The position numbers and the translations under genes were made by a program. The notes beneath the pieces were generated by a model. That model saw only the letters and a program-made list of their open reading frames with translations. It searched no databases and was not told where the DNA came from. 64,000 nt of DNA from positions 6,459,001 to 6,523,000 of the forward strand of contig NZ_LT629693.1 in the NCBI RefSeq assembly GCF_900099825.1. The letters run 5' to 3'. Source of the DNA: Bradyrhizobium ottawaense. GTDB taxonomy: Bacteria; Pseudomonadota; Alphaproteobacteria; Rhizobiales; Xanthobacteraceae. Shown piece by piece: positions 26,384 through 35,827 of this stretch. How positions within the stretch are numbered: the first letter of the stretch is position 1; each line of letters opens with the position of its first letter.

Positions 26384-27261
26384 AGGTAACTTCCAAAAAA
26401 GTGTTGCGTCGAATAGAATACCCGCGCGCCAACAAGGAATATTGCGAGAGACAGCAGTGCAGAGATCACCCAGGCCCACGGGTGGATGAAGGCGCCGTAG
26501 AACAGCGCATCCTGAAACACGAGAATGATCGACGTGAACGGGTTCAGCATGATCAGCAAGCGCAGCTTCGAGGGAATGGCATCGATCGTGTAGATGATCG
26601 GGGACACGTAAATCCCGACAAAGGTGAAGATCTGCACGAAGTCTTTCAGGTCGCGCACGAATACGCCGACGGCGGAGAGCAGCAGCGCCACGCCGACGCA
26701 GATGATGGCCAGTTCGGAGATCAGGAGCGGAAGCATGATATAGGTCCAGGGTAGCGGGCCGACGAACACTAGCGTGTAGCCTGCGAGAAGGATCAGCCCG
26801 ACCAGCAGGATGACGAATGCCGGAGGAATTGATTTGATCGGCAGCACGTCCAGTGGAAACGCGACCTGCTTGACCAGATGCGCCTGTGACGTGATCAGGG
26901 TCGCTCCGCGCCCCATCACGTCCTGCAGCACTAGCCAGGGCAAAAGGCCAGCCAGCAGATAGGTTGTGAAGCCGACATTAGGGGGAATGTTGGTGCCGCT
27001 GATCTTGAGCTTGAGCACCTCGCCGAACAGGAACAGGAACACAAGCACCGTCAGCGCCGGATGGAAAAGCGCCCAGGCCGCGCCAAAGAACTGTCCGGCG
27101 TAGCGGTCCAGCAATTCCCGTTTGGACAGCTCAAGCGCCAGCCGGCGATGCCGTGACATACTCCGCGCCAGGGTGACGCCCGGCAACCACCAGGATGAAA
27201 AAGCAAGCCGTTGAAATGTCAAAAAGAGCTCCCAATCCGCGCGCGATGCGTGGCCGTTCAT
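26380..27261 (-). CDS. wzm: Polysaccharide ABC exporter permease
   Basis: This 293-residue ABC-2 type permease has about six hydrophobic segments and a cytoplasmic N-terminal part with KRELLDRYAGQFFGAAWALF, the conserved entry of the Wzm/KpsM family. It overlaps wzt by the shared GTGA and the preceding small gene by ATGA (27258-27261), a tightly coupled order. It forms the channel for undecaprenyl-linked polysaccharide. No Wzx or Wzy gene was seen in the locus, consistent with the ABC pathway. Confidence 0.92.
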   Translation of the reverse strand: MNGHASRADWELFLTFQRLAFSSWWLPGVTLARSMSRHRRLALELSKRELLDRYAGQFFGAAWALFHPALTVLVFLFLFGEVLKLKISGTNIPPNVGFTTYLLAGLLPWLVLQDVMGRGATLITSQAHLVKQVAFPLDVLPIKSIPPAFVILLVGLILLAGYTLVFVGPLPWTYIMLPLLISELAIICVGVALLLSAVGVFVRDLKDFVQIFTFVGIYVSPIIYTIDAIPSKLRLLIMLNPFTSIILVFQDALFYGAFIHPWAWVISALLSLAIFLVGARVFYSTQHFFGSYL

Positions 27262-27551
27262 TTATCCGATTCAGAGATTCCGACGGCACTGGTTGCGCTG
27301 GCGTTCTCCAGCCGGTCGAGAATTCTCTTCTGCTCGTGCTGCTGGTTCATCACCATTGCAGTAACCGCCAGCAACTCCAGGGTCGAAGTTTCGATCTTGG
27401 ACGAAAGGTCTTGCACGGCGCGGTCCAGCTTGCGCTCCAGCTGCAGGATCAACGCGTCGGATTGCTTGCGGCGCGTCAGCGAATCGACGATGCGACGCGA
27501 CCAACGCAACGGCGTTGCAAAATATTTTCTGGCGATGTCTTTGGCCCGCAC
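27258..27551 (-). CDS. Small coiled-coil protein of unknown function in the export operon
   Basis: About 97 residues from a GTG at 27551, which is preceded by GGAGA at good spacing and lies 13 bases after the stop of the glycosyltransferase-methyltransferase gene. Earlier in-frame starts would overlap that gene with unlikely sequence. The N-terminus is basic (RAKDIARKYF), and the middle is a likely coiled coil (LILQLERKLDRAVQDLSSK onward). No domain is recognised. Its stop overlaps the wzm start as ATGA, so it is translated with the exporter. A structural or chain-length partner is possible, without direct evidence. Confidence 0.6.
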   Translation of the reverse strand: MRAKDIARKYFATPLRWSRRIVDSLTRRKQSDALILQLERKLDRAVQDLSSKIETSTLELLAVTAMVMNQQHEQKRILDRLENASATSAVGISESDK

Positions 27552-27564
27552 AGCTATTCTCCGA

Positions 27565-29811
27565 TTATCCAACCGCACGCGCGGTGACGAGAACGGTGTG
27601 TCCGCCCACACCGTGAACGTAGCGCGTTCCGCTGCTCTGCAAAACCTTGGTGAACCAGTCCACTCCACCATCTGGGAGGTTGGCGACGCGGGCGGCCGCC
27701 TGCCCGAATTGCGCCGGCCAGCCGTTCGCCTTCCAGACCACGGGAAGATAGCCGCCAAACAGGTAGTTGGGTAGTGGTTCATGTTCGATCGCCGTCGGCG
27801 ACAGGCCGACGCGCGGCAAGGCCGCCCGGAACACGCGATCGCTCCATTTCGTGACGTGATGAGGCGGCTGCTCGGTGAGCGCGTCGGGATACGCCGCGAC
27901 TAATCCTGTCGCGTTGGGCGTCGAAATGATCGCGATCCCGTTTTCGGTCAGCATGAACCGGATCGCCTGCAGCAGGCGGAGCGGGTTCTTGATGTGCTCG
28001 AGGACCTGGTGGCAAACCACCACGTCGGCCTTCGGAAGGTCAGCGATGGAAAAATCCTCGTTGACCCAGTCGAGGATTTCCACCCGATGCCCCCGCGACC
28101 GTGCGGCGGCGGCGGCGGCGGCGTTGATTTCGATGCCCATCGCGCCGACCGATGGCATTGCCTTGCGCAGGTGATCAAGAAAAAAGCCGGAGCCGCAACC
28201 AACGTCGATGACGCTGCCAGCGGACCGCATCTGAATCAGCTCGATCGAACGCTCAAACTCCCATTTGCTGCCAGTGTAGTAATCGACCCGGCCGATGGCC
28301 GCGTAGAAGTCAGCGTTGCCGACCACGATGGGACGAAATTGCCCAAATCCGCATGACGGGCACTCGAAAAGCCGGATCGGGCCGATCTTCTTTGTATTGT
28401 ATTCGTTGATGGTCTCGGGGCTGAAGACGACGCCGTGGTCCGACCAGCGCTTGATCAGGACGCCGATATCGACGACCTGATCAGTCGGGTCCATTTCCAC
28501 ACGCCCACACATCCCGCACAGAACCTTTTCGGCGCTGGTGTTAGGGGGCGGCCCAACTTCCAGCGAAGCGACTGTCAGGCCGGCGGCCGGGCGTTGCATC
28601 GCTGCGAGTTCCGTGTAATAGGCGATGACCTTGGATCGGATGCGGGTCCGATCGGCGAGCTTTTCGACCAGCGTCACATTTCGCTCCGCGGCCGCATCGA
28701 CGAGGGCATCGTCCTGCATGGCCCGCACGATGGCCTCGGTAATCTCTTCAGGATAGAGATTGCGGGCGAACAGCACGTTCTCCTCGTTCTTGACGACAGG
28801 CGTGATGGTGTCGAGCGGCGAGACGATGGGGAAAGCTCCCAGCGCCATGGCTTCCATCATGGAGTTCGGGATGCCGTCGGTGAGGGACGGCGCAAGCATC
28901 ACCCGCGCGTTCGGCAGCATCGACAGCACCTCCTCGCGATCGAGGCGGCCGTGGATATTGCACGACGCTTTGATGTGGTCCGGCATGCTCTTGTCGAACC
29001 AGGTTTTGACGTCGCTCTGGACCAGCCAGAGCATCTCGATTTTCACCGGGGCAATGCGATCCCATGCCAGGCGAAGCGCCTCGAACACCGGCAGCGCCTT
29101 TGAAGAGATCGTCTCGTAGGTCTTGGGCCAGAGAATGGTCCGGGGTCGCTGCGAGGGCAGCAGCGACCACGTCGCACGCATTGCCGCAACGTCGAGTCCG
29201 CCCGGGCCGGAGACGATGCCCAATCCGGGGCTGTCGATCTTATGCGGCTCCAATCCGAGCTTGATCGCATCCTGATAATTGATCGAGTTGTCGGCGATCA
29301 GGTGATCGCAGTGCGCGAACACGCTTTCGATGCGCCGCCGGTGATCCGGATCGTGCTGATGAAGCGCAAGATCGGGACCGCCGCGCACCTGAACGACCCA
29401 TCGGCCGATCTCAACGATGTCCGGCTGCGCCGCCCGCGCCATATCCATCAGATAGGAAGCCGAGTCCAGACCGAGGGTGTGCACGACATCAGGCTGCCAT
29501 GCACGGATCGTCTCAGCCAAAAGCCTTTCAAGAGGCCAGGGGGGGGCCGGAGCCGGAGGCGCGATTGTCAGCTTGCGAAAGACCGAGTCGGTGGCGCCGG
29601 GCGTGTTGATCGTGACATAGGTCCGGACGCGCCAGCTGTCCGGCGGGACGGCGGACGGAAGCGCAAACAACCGGGCATTGATTCCGGAATTCTGAAGGAG
29701 GTTGATCCAGGAATGCGTGTGCGAGCTTTCAGGCCACCCAACGAAAAGAACTTTGGGTCCCTCGAGATGGTCATCGGCGTCAAACATCGTCAAGAAGGGG
29801 GGCATCATCAC
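27565..29811 (-). CDS. Fusion of GT4-like glycosyltransferase, zinc motif and methyltransferase
   Basis: This 748-residue protein has three parts. Residues about 18-405 form a GT-B glycosyltransferase with the family-4 motif SLTDGIPNSMMEAMALG (309-325). Residues about 430-490 carry two cysteine pairs, CGMC (432-435) and CPSC (484-487), probably one zinc site. From about 530 a class I methyltransferase follows with VIDVGCGSG (534-542), ADVVVCHQVLEHI and NATGLV. The start is GTG at 29811 or the adjacent ATGs. Two-enzyme fusions couple sugar addition with methylation; here it precedes the exporter genes, which suits a chain-end enzyme (inference). Confidence 0.85.
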   Translation of the reverse strand: MMMPPFLTMFDADDHLEGPKVLFVGWPESSHTHSWINLLQNSGINARLFALPSAVPPDSWRVRTYVTINTPGATDSVFRKLTIAPPAPAPPWPLERLLAETIRAWQPDVVHTLGLDSASYLMDMARAAQPDIVEIGRWVVQVRGGPDLALHQHDPDHRRRIESVFAHCDHLIADNSINYQDAIKLGLEPHKIDSPGLGIVSGPGGLDVAAMRATWSLLPSQRPRTILWPKTYETISSKALPVFEALRLAWDRIAPVKIEMLWLVQSDVKTWFDKSMPDHIKASCNIHGRLDREEVLSMLPNARVMLAPSLTDGIPNSMMEAMALGAFPIVSPLDTITPVVKNEENVLFARNLYPEEITEAIVRAMQDDALVDAAAERNVTLVEKLADRTRIRSKVIAYYTELAAMQRPAAGLTVASLEVGPPPNTSAEKVLCGMCGRVEMDPTDQVVDIGVLIKRWSDHGVVFSPETINEYNTKKIGPIRLFECPSCGFGQFRPIVVGNADFYAAIGRVDYYTGSKWEFERSIELIQMRSAGSVIDVGCGSGFFLDHLRKAMPSVGAMGIEINAAAAAAARSRGHRVEILDWVNEDFSIADLPKADVVVCHQVLEHIKNPLRLLQAIRFMLTENGIAIISTPNATGLVAAYPDALTEQPPHHVTKWSDRVFRAALPRVGLSPTAIEHEPLPNYLFGGYLPVVWKANGWPAQFGQAAARVANLPDGGVDWFTKVLQSSGTRYVHGVGGHTVLVTARAVG

Positions 29812-29913
29812 TACTCGCAGTTGGAATCGGAGCGAACCATGCTGTGTGCTCAGACACGCGTTTTAGGGTCTGACACGCCACGTGTAGCGGCACGCGCCCG
29901 CACATTGCATCCG

Positions 29914-30939
29914 TCAGGCGAAGCCGGATTTCAGCTCTTCCTTGATGAAGTCCAGCTTCAGCAGCACATCCATCACCTGCCGTACATCGAGCAGTTCGGT
30001 GTTGTCCGACGTGTAGTCTTCCATCCTGGAGATGCGCTGCTCCCCTTCGACAAAATACTTGTTATAATTTAGGTCGCGGTCGTCCGCCGGAACGCGGTAG
30101 AAGCGGCCAAGATCCTCGGCGCGCGCCATCTCCTCGCGGGAGACCAGCGACTCATACCTCTTTTCGCCGTGACGCGTTCCGATAACCTGGATCGGCACCT
30201 CCCGCTCGAAAACCGCAATGATGGCCTTGGCGAGCGTCTCGACGGTGCTGGCCGGCGACTTCTGAACGAGGATGTCGCCCTGATTGGCGTTGGCGTAGGC
30301 GAACAGCACGAGATCGACGGATTCGTCCAGCGACATCAGAAACCGGGTCATGTTCGGATCCGTCACCGTGATCGGCCGGTTGGCCTTCACCTGCGACACG
30401 AACAGTGGAATGACTGATCCGCGCGACGCCATCACGTTGCCATAGCGCGTCGCGCAGAGCACGGTAGGCTCATTGGCCTGCAGCAGGCGCGCTTTGGCGA
30501 CCGTCAGCTTTTCCATTAACGCCTTGCTCATGCCCATCGCATTGATGGGATAGACGGCCTTGTCGGTGGACAACACGACGACACGTTCGACGTTGAAGCG
30601 CAGGGCCGCATCCAGAACGTTCTCAGCGCCGAGAATGTTGGTGCGCACTGCCTCGAGCGGGTAGAACTCGCATGACGGCACCTGCTTCAGCGCGGCGGCG
30701 TGAAACACCAGATCAACGCCGCGCATGGCCTGAGCGATGCTCGAAGGCTCGCGGACGTCGCCGATATAGAACTTGACCTTGTCGTTCTTCAGCTCGATCC
30801 GCATGTCCTCCTGCTTCTTCTCGTCGCGGCTGAAGATGCGGATTTCACGCACGTCCTCGGTGAGAAAACGTTTCAGGACAGCATTGCCAAACGAACCCGT
30901 GCCCCCCGTGATCAGGAGCACTTTATCTTTCAAATCCAT
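29914..30939 (-). CDS. UDP-GlcNAc 4,6-dehydratase/5-epimerase, CapE/WbjB-like
   Basis: This is a 341-residue extended SDR with GGTGSFG at the nucleotide site (12-18), STDKAVYPINAMGMSK and TRFLMSLDESVDLV. The MxxxK in NAMGMSK replaces the normal YxxxK, a feature I recall of CapE-type inverting dehydratases. The enzyme would turn UDP-GlcNAc into a UDP-4-keto-6-deoxy-L-hexosamine. An RmlD-like reductase gene lies just upstream, and a CapG/WecB-like epimerase gene at 38525 completes a three-enzyme path to a UDP-N-acetyl-L-6-deoxyhexosamine. The product could be L-FucNAc, L-RhaNAc or L-QuiNAc. Confidence 0.88.
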   Translation of the reverse strand: MDLKDKVLLITGGTGSFGNAVLKRFLTEDVREIRIFSRDEKKQEDMRIELKNDKVKFYIGDVREPSSIAQAMRGVDLVFHAAALKQVPSCEFYPLEAVRTNILGAENVLDAALRFNVERVVVLSTDKAVYPINAMGMSKALMEKLTVAKARLLQANEPTVLCATRYGNVMASRGSVIPLFVSQVKANRPITVTDPNMTRFLMSLDESVDLVLFAYANANQGDILVQKSPASTVETLAKAIIAVFEREVPIQVIGTRHGEKRYESLVSREEMARAEDLGRFYRVPADDRDLNYNKYFVEGEQRISRMEDYTSDNTELLDVRQVMDVLLKLDFIKEELKSGFA

Positions 30940-31011
30940 AGTGCTGGCCTCATGAGGATTGCTCCGTGTCGATAGCGCGCAAACACGCTTTCTGCAATGT
31001 TGTTATGGCCA

Positions 31012-31872
31012 TCAGCGTGTGGCGTTCATCTGGGTCATGAGATCGCGCCAGGACGGAGCGGCGTAGCCGGTGGCCGCATTAAAGCGCGAACCGTCGAGCG
31101 ATCGGTCGATCACGAGGGAGTCGTCGGGAACGATCTCGATGGTCTTTCCGTACACTTCCTTGACGAGCGTGAGGAGGTCGAACTTGTTGATGGGCGCCGA
31201 TGCGACGTGCCACAGGCCATGTAGCTCGGGCTTCGGGATGACGAAGTCCCGGATGATCCGGACCAGTTCGATGGTCGGAAAACCGCTGTAGATTGCCCGA
31301 TGGTAACCGGAGACCCGGGGACCGGGCTGGCTGAGAAACCAGTCGATCAGCGACACCGCGCGGCCGAGCTCGTGGCCGATGATCGAGGTGCGCAGCGTGA
31401 TCGCGTGCGGGTAATCGACCTCGCCGAGCAGCTTCGATCGTCCGTAGAGATCGTGCGCGTCGGGAATGTCGGTTTCCCTGTAGTTGCCCTTGTCACCGGC
31501 AAAGACGCAATCCGTCGAGATCTGGATCAGGCGGGCGTTCGAAGCTGCGCAAATCTGCGCCAGACGGTGCGGAAACAGCGAATTGATGGCGATCGAGGTG
31601 AGCGAAGACTTCGATGATGCCAGCTGCTTGATGACACCCACGCAATTTATCACCACGTCAGGCTTTTCAGTTCCAATGACCCCGATGACCGAGTCGATAT
31701 CCGTCGCGTCGACGCCACCGATGATGGTCGCGTCGTCGCGTCGCGGCAGGGCTTCGATCTCGCGAAGGGAGCGGGCGGTGCCGGTGACGCGGATGCCCTT
31801 CGACGACGCGAAGAAGCGATAGGCGGTGCTTCCGAGCATGCCGGACACGCCAACAACTAGGATTTTTATCAT
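31012..31872 (-). CDS. RmlD-like NAD(P)H-dependent sugar 4-reductase
   Basis: This 286-residue SDR has GVSGMLGS at the N-terminal nucleotide site (8-15), STDCVFAGDKGNY and the catalytic YGRSK, like dTDP-4-dehydrorhamnose reductases. It lies upstream of the CapE-like dehydratase gene with a 72-base gap. It lacks the C-terminal cupin domain of CapF/WbjC reductases, so it is closer in layout to the WbvR-type reductase of UDP-L-rhamnosamine synthesis. No RmlA, RmlB or RmlC gene is nearby, which makes ordinary dTDP-rhamnose synthesis less likely. Confidence 0.82.
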   Translation of the reverse strand: MIKILVVGVSGMLGSTAYRFFASSKGIRVTGTARSLREIEALPRRDDATIIGGVDATDIDSVIGVIGTEKPDVVINCVGVIKQLASSKSSLTSIAINSLFPHRLAQICAASNARLIQISTDCVFAGDKGNYRETDIPDAHDLYGRSKLLGEVDYPHAITLRTSIIGHELGRAVSLIDWFLSQPGPRVSGYHRAIYSGFPTIELVRIIRDFVIPKPELHGLWHVASAPINKFDLLTLVKEVYGKTIEIVPDDSLVIDRSLDGSRFNAATGYAAPSWRDLMTQMNATR

Positions 31873-31966
31873 AGCGCGGGCTCAGGTTTTTTGACTGTCT
31901 CTGCACCAATTTGGAAGCGATGTCCAATGCAGCGCGCAGCGACTTTGCGGTAACAGGATACAATCT

Positions 31967-33175
31967 TCAATCTGAATAACCAAGAAAGTTTCGCACGCTT
32001 TTCTTCATGCTATTCAAGGCGAAGTCCGCCTCGAAGGCGGCCTGGGCGGCCACCGCAAGCTCGGCATAAAGCTCGGTGTCCTCGACGAGTTGAAGCACGG
32101 CGTTGTAGACGGCCGCCGGCTCCCCCGTGCGACATATCAAACCAGCGCCGCGCTCCCGGAGATAGTGCGCTGGCGAGGCATAATCGGGGCCGTGGAACAG
32201 GATGGGTCGACCGGCCGCGAGGTATGTTGGAATCTTGGAGGGAAAGCTGAGACGTGCGACTTCCTCCATCTGCGGAGAGAACGGGTAGGGACAATACATG
32301 ATGTCGCACGTGGTCGACAGGATATCGATCAGTTCGGGCTGCGATCGCCAGCCGAGGAATTCGATGCTCGCGGCTTGTGCGGTTTCCGTCCGCGGAGGCG
32401 CATGCCCGGCGACGCGAACCACAATCTTGCGGCCGCCGATCTGCCATCCCGCAAGATTGAGCGCCTGCAGCAGATCGTGCCATTCCTGTTCCGCATAGAA
32501 CTGGCCGGCCATGCCGATGACGACCTCGTCGGAATTTCGCAGGGCCGGCACAGGCTTGTGCGCGAGCGCTTCGTCGAGCGAAGCGATGATGACGTAGGAC
32601 GTCGTGCCATACTGCTCCTTGTATTGTCGCGCCATCGCCCACGAGGCCGCCGCGCAGGTGGTCGCCTGACGCATCGTTTCATCGAATTTGGCGAGGTCGG
32701 CCCTGCGGTTGAAGCGATCGACGCCGTGCGCACGCAGCCACCAGCCCAGCGGGTCCCAGACCTGCGCCCGAAGCGGGACGTTCAGTCCCTCGGCAACAGC
32801 ACCAGCAATCCGCACCATGGTCTGGCCCTGCAAGATCGCCCATAGCGATGTCACGCCTTGTTCGCGGCCGTACGCGATGGCCTCCCGCACCAAAGAGGGG
32901 ATCACGGTGCGCCGCCTGATAGTCTCGGACGCAAAGGCTCTCGCCAGATCGAGCGGAAAGTACTTCGGATTTCGCGGGTTTTGTTCGTTGGGCTTGTGGA
33001 CTGTCTTGCTTGGAATGGCGGCCAGATCGGGATAGAGGTCGGGCGTCAGGTGCCGGTTCAGAACGCAGAAGATCGCCAGTTCGTCCGCAGCAACACACCG
33101 ACACATCTGCGCGGTCACGATTCCTGCCGTGAGATTGCTCGACGGCGGAATGTCGGTGAGGAGAAGCGTCTTCAT
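31967..33175 (-). CDS. GT4-like glycosyltransferase
   Basis: The 402-residue product begins MKTLLLTDIPPSSNLTAGIV and has a GT-B layout. The second half holds VVIGMAGQFYAEQEW and FPSKIPTYLAAGRPIL, the latter in the place of the nucleotide-sugar motif in GT4 enzymes. The usual E-x7-E is not clear, so it is a divergent member. Its ATG overlaps the stop of the next upstream glycosyltransferase gene by four bases (33172-33175). It probably adds one sugar of the repeat unit; donor and linkage are unknown. Confidence 0.78.
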   Translation of the reverse strand: MKTLLLTDIPPSSNLTAGIVTAQMCRCVAADELAIFCVLNRHLTPDLYPDLAAIPSKTVHKPNEQNPRNPKYFPLDLARAFASETIRRRTVIPSLVREAIAYGREQGVTSLWAILQGQTMVRIAGAVAEGLNVPLRAQVWDPLGWWLRAHGVDRFNRRADLAKFDETMRQATTCAAASWAMARQYKEQYGTTSYVIIASLDEALAHKPVPALRNSDEVVIGMAGQFYAEQEWHDLLQALNLAGWQIGGRKIVVRVAGHAPPRTETAQAASIEFLGWRSQPELIDILSTTCDIMYCPYPFSPQMEEVARLSFPSKIPTYLAAGRPILFHGPDYASPAHYLRERGAGLICRTGEPAAVYNAVLQLVEDTELYAELAVAAQAAFEADFALNSMKKSVRNFLGYSD

Positions 33176-34422
33176 GGTCGTTGCTCTGAACTGTCTTTGC
33201 GGGCGAGGGCAACCGATTGGTAAAGCTCGGCCAGACGTCGCGCAAAGACGCGTTCGTCGTACAGCTGCTCTGCAAGGGCGCGCCCCGCGAGGCCGCGCCT
33301 GGTGCGCTCGTCCTTATTGAGGGCAAGCATGCGGATGGCGTCGGCAAGTGCATCGACATTCCTGTTGGGCACGGCGACGCCAACACGTGGAGCATCCGTC
33401 ACCTCGGGAAGCGACGTCCCGTCGAATACGATCACCGGCTTGCCGCAGGCCATCGCCTCGATTGCCATCATCCCGAATGCCTCGGTGGGTGAAGGCATCA
33501 CGAACATGTCCGCTGCATGGTACGTGTCCAGCATGACGTTTTCATCATTCACCCAGCCGAGTTCGATGACCTGGTGCTTGCCGATGAACTCGTTCAGATG
33601 ACCCTTCGAATGGGTGGTGATAATGGCTAGCGGAACGCCGATCGCATCGAGCTGCCGCAGTGCGTCGATGAAATAATCAAAACCCTTGAACGGGCTCATC
33701 GGAAACGCACGCACGCTGATCACGACGCGATGTGGCGAAACGCCCAGCCGCTTGCGCGCGGCGGCGGCGTCGCCCGGCTTGAACTTTTGCAGGTTGATGC
33801 CGAACGGAACGACGTGGACAGACTTTCCCTGTGCGATCGGCGACTGTTCGGTCATGAGCCGCATGGAATCGGAGGCAACGACCAGATCCACGTCCATCCG
33901 GCGCAGAATGTTGCGCTTCCATTGGAAGTCCTGCGCCGTGCGGTCGCGATGCATCAGGAAAGGCAGATCAAGCCGCGGGCAGGCACCGCATCCGATCCGC
34001 CAACGCTCGCAGCCGACCGGGTAGATGCAATGCCCCGTCATCACCCAGGGGTCGTGCACGGTCCAGATGGTCGGCTTCAGACGGCTCAGCCACGGAAGCG
34101 CGGACAGGCTGAAATAGCCGTCATGTACGATGTGATAGTGCACCAGATTCGCTTCGCGAAACCGGCGGTGCAGGGGAAGCGTAAAGGACTGCAATTGCAG
34201 TCGGGCGTGGATCGACAGCGCGCTTTCGACCCGGTTCAGGACGGCTGTCGCCTGACGGCTTAAGGGAATGGGAAACAGGTGGCTCGACGCCGGGTCTTTG
34301 CTGAGCTTGTTCCACACCAGATGATGGGACGTAATGCCTTCATCAGCCAGAAGGCCGCGAATGTCGAAGCCGTTGAAACGGCTTCCCAGCACGTCGGAGG
34401 AGTTGATCTGGAGGACCTTCAC
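33172..34422 (-). CDS. GT4 glycosyltransferase
   Basis: This is 416 residues from GTG at 34422, which shares GTGA with the stop of the upstream gene; a start at 34458 would give 12 more residues and a 40-base overlap. The first residues VKVLQINSSDVLGSR and the C-terminal motif SPTEAFGMMAIEAMACGKPVI (E-x7-E) identify a family-4 retaining transferase. A middle stretch YPVGCERWRIGCGACPRLD is cysteine-rich, as in WcaC-type enzymes. It is one of four glycosyltransferase genes in tight overlap. Confidence 0.88.
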   Translation of the reverse strand: MKVLQINSSDVLGSRFNGFDIRGLLADEGITSHHLVWNKLSKDPASSHLFPIPLSRQATAVLNRVESALSIHARLQLQSFTLPLHRRFREANLVHYHIVHDGYFSLSALPWLSRLKPTIWTVHDPWVMTGHCIYPVGCERWRIGCGACPRLDLPFLMHRDRTAQDFQWKRNILRRMDVDLVVASDSMRLMTEQSPIAQGKSVHVVPFGINLQKFKPGDAAAARKRLGVSPHRVVISVRAFPMSPFKGFDYFIDALRQLDAIGVPLAIITTHSKGHLNEFIGKHQVIELGWVNDENVMLDTYHAADMFVMPSPTEAFGMMAIEAMACGKPVIVFDGTSLPEVTDAPRVGVAVPNRNVDALADAIRMLALNKDERTRRGLAGRALAEQLYDERVFARRLAELYQSVALARKDSSEQRP

Positions 34423-35822
34423 GGTGTGGCCCGGCGGTTGGCGCTGTGCGCGTGGCAAAACGCCTGAGCGTAGAAGTCGCCCATTCGGGGCATGAAAACC
34501 TCAATGGCAAGACGCGACTTGATGATGTCCAGATTGATTGTGGCGGCCGCATCAACAAGCGCGTCGTCAGTCAGAGCGCGCTGAAAGCGATCGCAGATGA
34601 CTTCGAAATCATCGACGGGAACTGCAAATCCCGACGTATCAGGGATGAACCATTCGGCACAGCACGACGTATCGGTCTGAATCGGAAACGCACCCATCGC
34701 CATCGCCTCAAGCACCGATGTCGATATCGCATCGGAGGCGCTGATTCCCAGGTAAAGCCTCGCCAGACCGAACTGCTGCAGGATTTCGTCGTGGGTCGCC
34801 CAGTCGATCACCCTGATGTCGAGGGTGCCCGCCGCGGCGAGTTCGAGCGCGCGGACGCGCGGTCGCGCGCCCACCGAAAAAAGCACGATCGTGTAGTTGC
34901 GAAGCTGTGCGGCAAAGCGTTCCAGCACAGCGAGCGATACCATCGCACGGCCCGCGAAATGATCGTAGCCCTTGACCATGATCAGCTTGCGCGCCGAGGG
35001 CGGCGCGGGATGCCGCAAGCTCATAGTTTGCGCCATGTCGATGCCGCCGGAATTGGGAAGCACCGGAAGGTCCGGGCCACGGTAACCGAATTCCCGTCCC
35101 AGGGCGAGATCGCGATGGCACTCGCAGGAATACAGGTCGATCGCTTCGCAAACGCGGCGAATCTGCAGCGCGTGGTCCGGGCTTTTGCCGAAATGGTAGA
35201 TATCGCTGCCCCAGTTGGTCGCCATCCAGGCCGGCATTTTCCCGCTGATGCGATCCCTCGCAGCCAACACGAGATAACCCGCGTGCTGGAATTCCATCGA
35301 GTGAATCAGATCAGGTTTCAAATGCTCAATCAGTGCGGCCAGCACTTCGGGACCGTGCAGGCGCAGCGCGGTTTCATCGCTTTCGTTGGCGCGACCAAGC
35401 CGAATCCTTTCGTCGCTGCCGGCAAGACCGGGCAGCAGGTCATTGACAACGAATGGGACGACCTTGAGCTGATCGTCGGTCACGGCAGGTGTCGGCGACG
35501 TGACGACGGGCCTCGGCCGGCTGTTCAGACGTTTGCGCACACGCCTGACGGCGTCGCGCGGATTCGTCACCACAAGCCGCAGCACCCGCAACGCGCGGGC
35601 GAACTGCTCGCTCTGCGGCGATTGCCGCAGCGTCGGCGCCGGCGCGTCGCGAAAAACCGGCTGGTGCAGCGTGACCCCCGCCGCGAGCTTCTGATGCGGC
35701 GCTTCCGCATTGATGGGGAATACGTGGCAGTCATAGCCGAGACGCGTCGTCAGCTCGACCCAGCGGGCTGCGTGGACGCTGGTGTGCATGGCCACGAACA
35801 GGATTTTGGGGCGCGATGTCAT
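34419..35822 (-). CDS. GT4-like glycosyltransferase
   Basis: About 467 residues from ATG 35822; a TTG at 35831 sharing TTGA with the upstream stop is an equally possible start. The sequence begins TSRPKILFVAMHTSVHAARW, and the C-terminal part has LGISASDAISTSVLEAMAMGAFPIQT, a GT4-type donor motif. An inserted stretch near residues 95-135 (arginine-rich) separates the two early blocks. It overlaps the next gene by four bases. Sugar specificity is unknown. Confidence 0.8.
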   Translation of the reverse strand: MTSRPKILFVAMHTSVHAARWVELTTRLGYDCHVFPINAEAPHQKLAAGVTLHQPVFRDAPAPTLRQSPQSEQFARALRVLRLVVTNPRDAVRRVRKRLNSRPRPVVTSPTPAVTDDQLKVVPFVVNDLLPGLAGSDERIRLGRANESDETALRLHGPEVLAALIEHLKPDLIHSMEFQHAGYLVLAARDRISGKMPAWMATNWGSDIYHFGKSPDHALQIRRVCEAIDLYSCECHRDLALGREFGYRGPDLPVLPNSGGIDMAQTMSLRHPAPPSARKLIMVKGYDHFAGRAMVSLAVLERFAAQLRNYTIVLFSVGARPRVRALELAAAGTLDIRVIDWATHDEILQQFGLARLYLGISASDAISTSVLEAMAMGAFPIQTDTSCCAEWFIPDTSGFAVPVDDFEVICDRFQRALTDDALVDAAATINLDIIKSRLAIEVFMPRMGDFYAQAFCHAHSANRRATP

Positions 35823-35827
35823 CGCGC

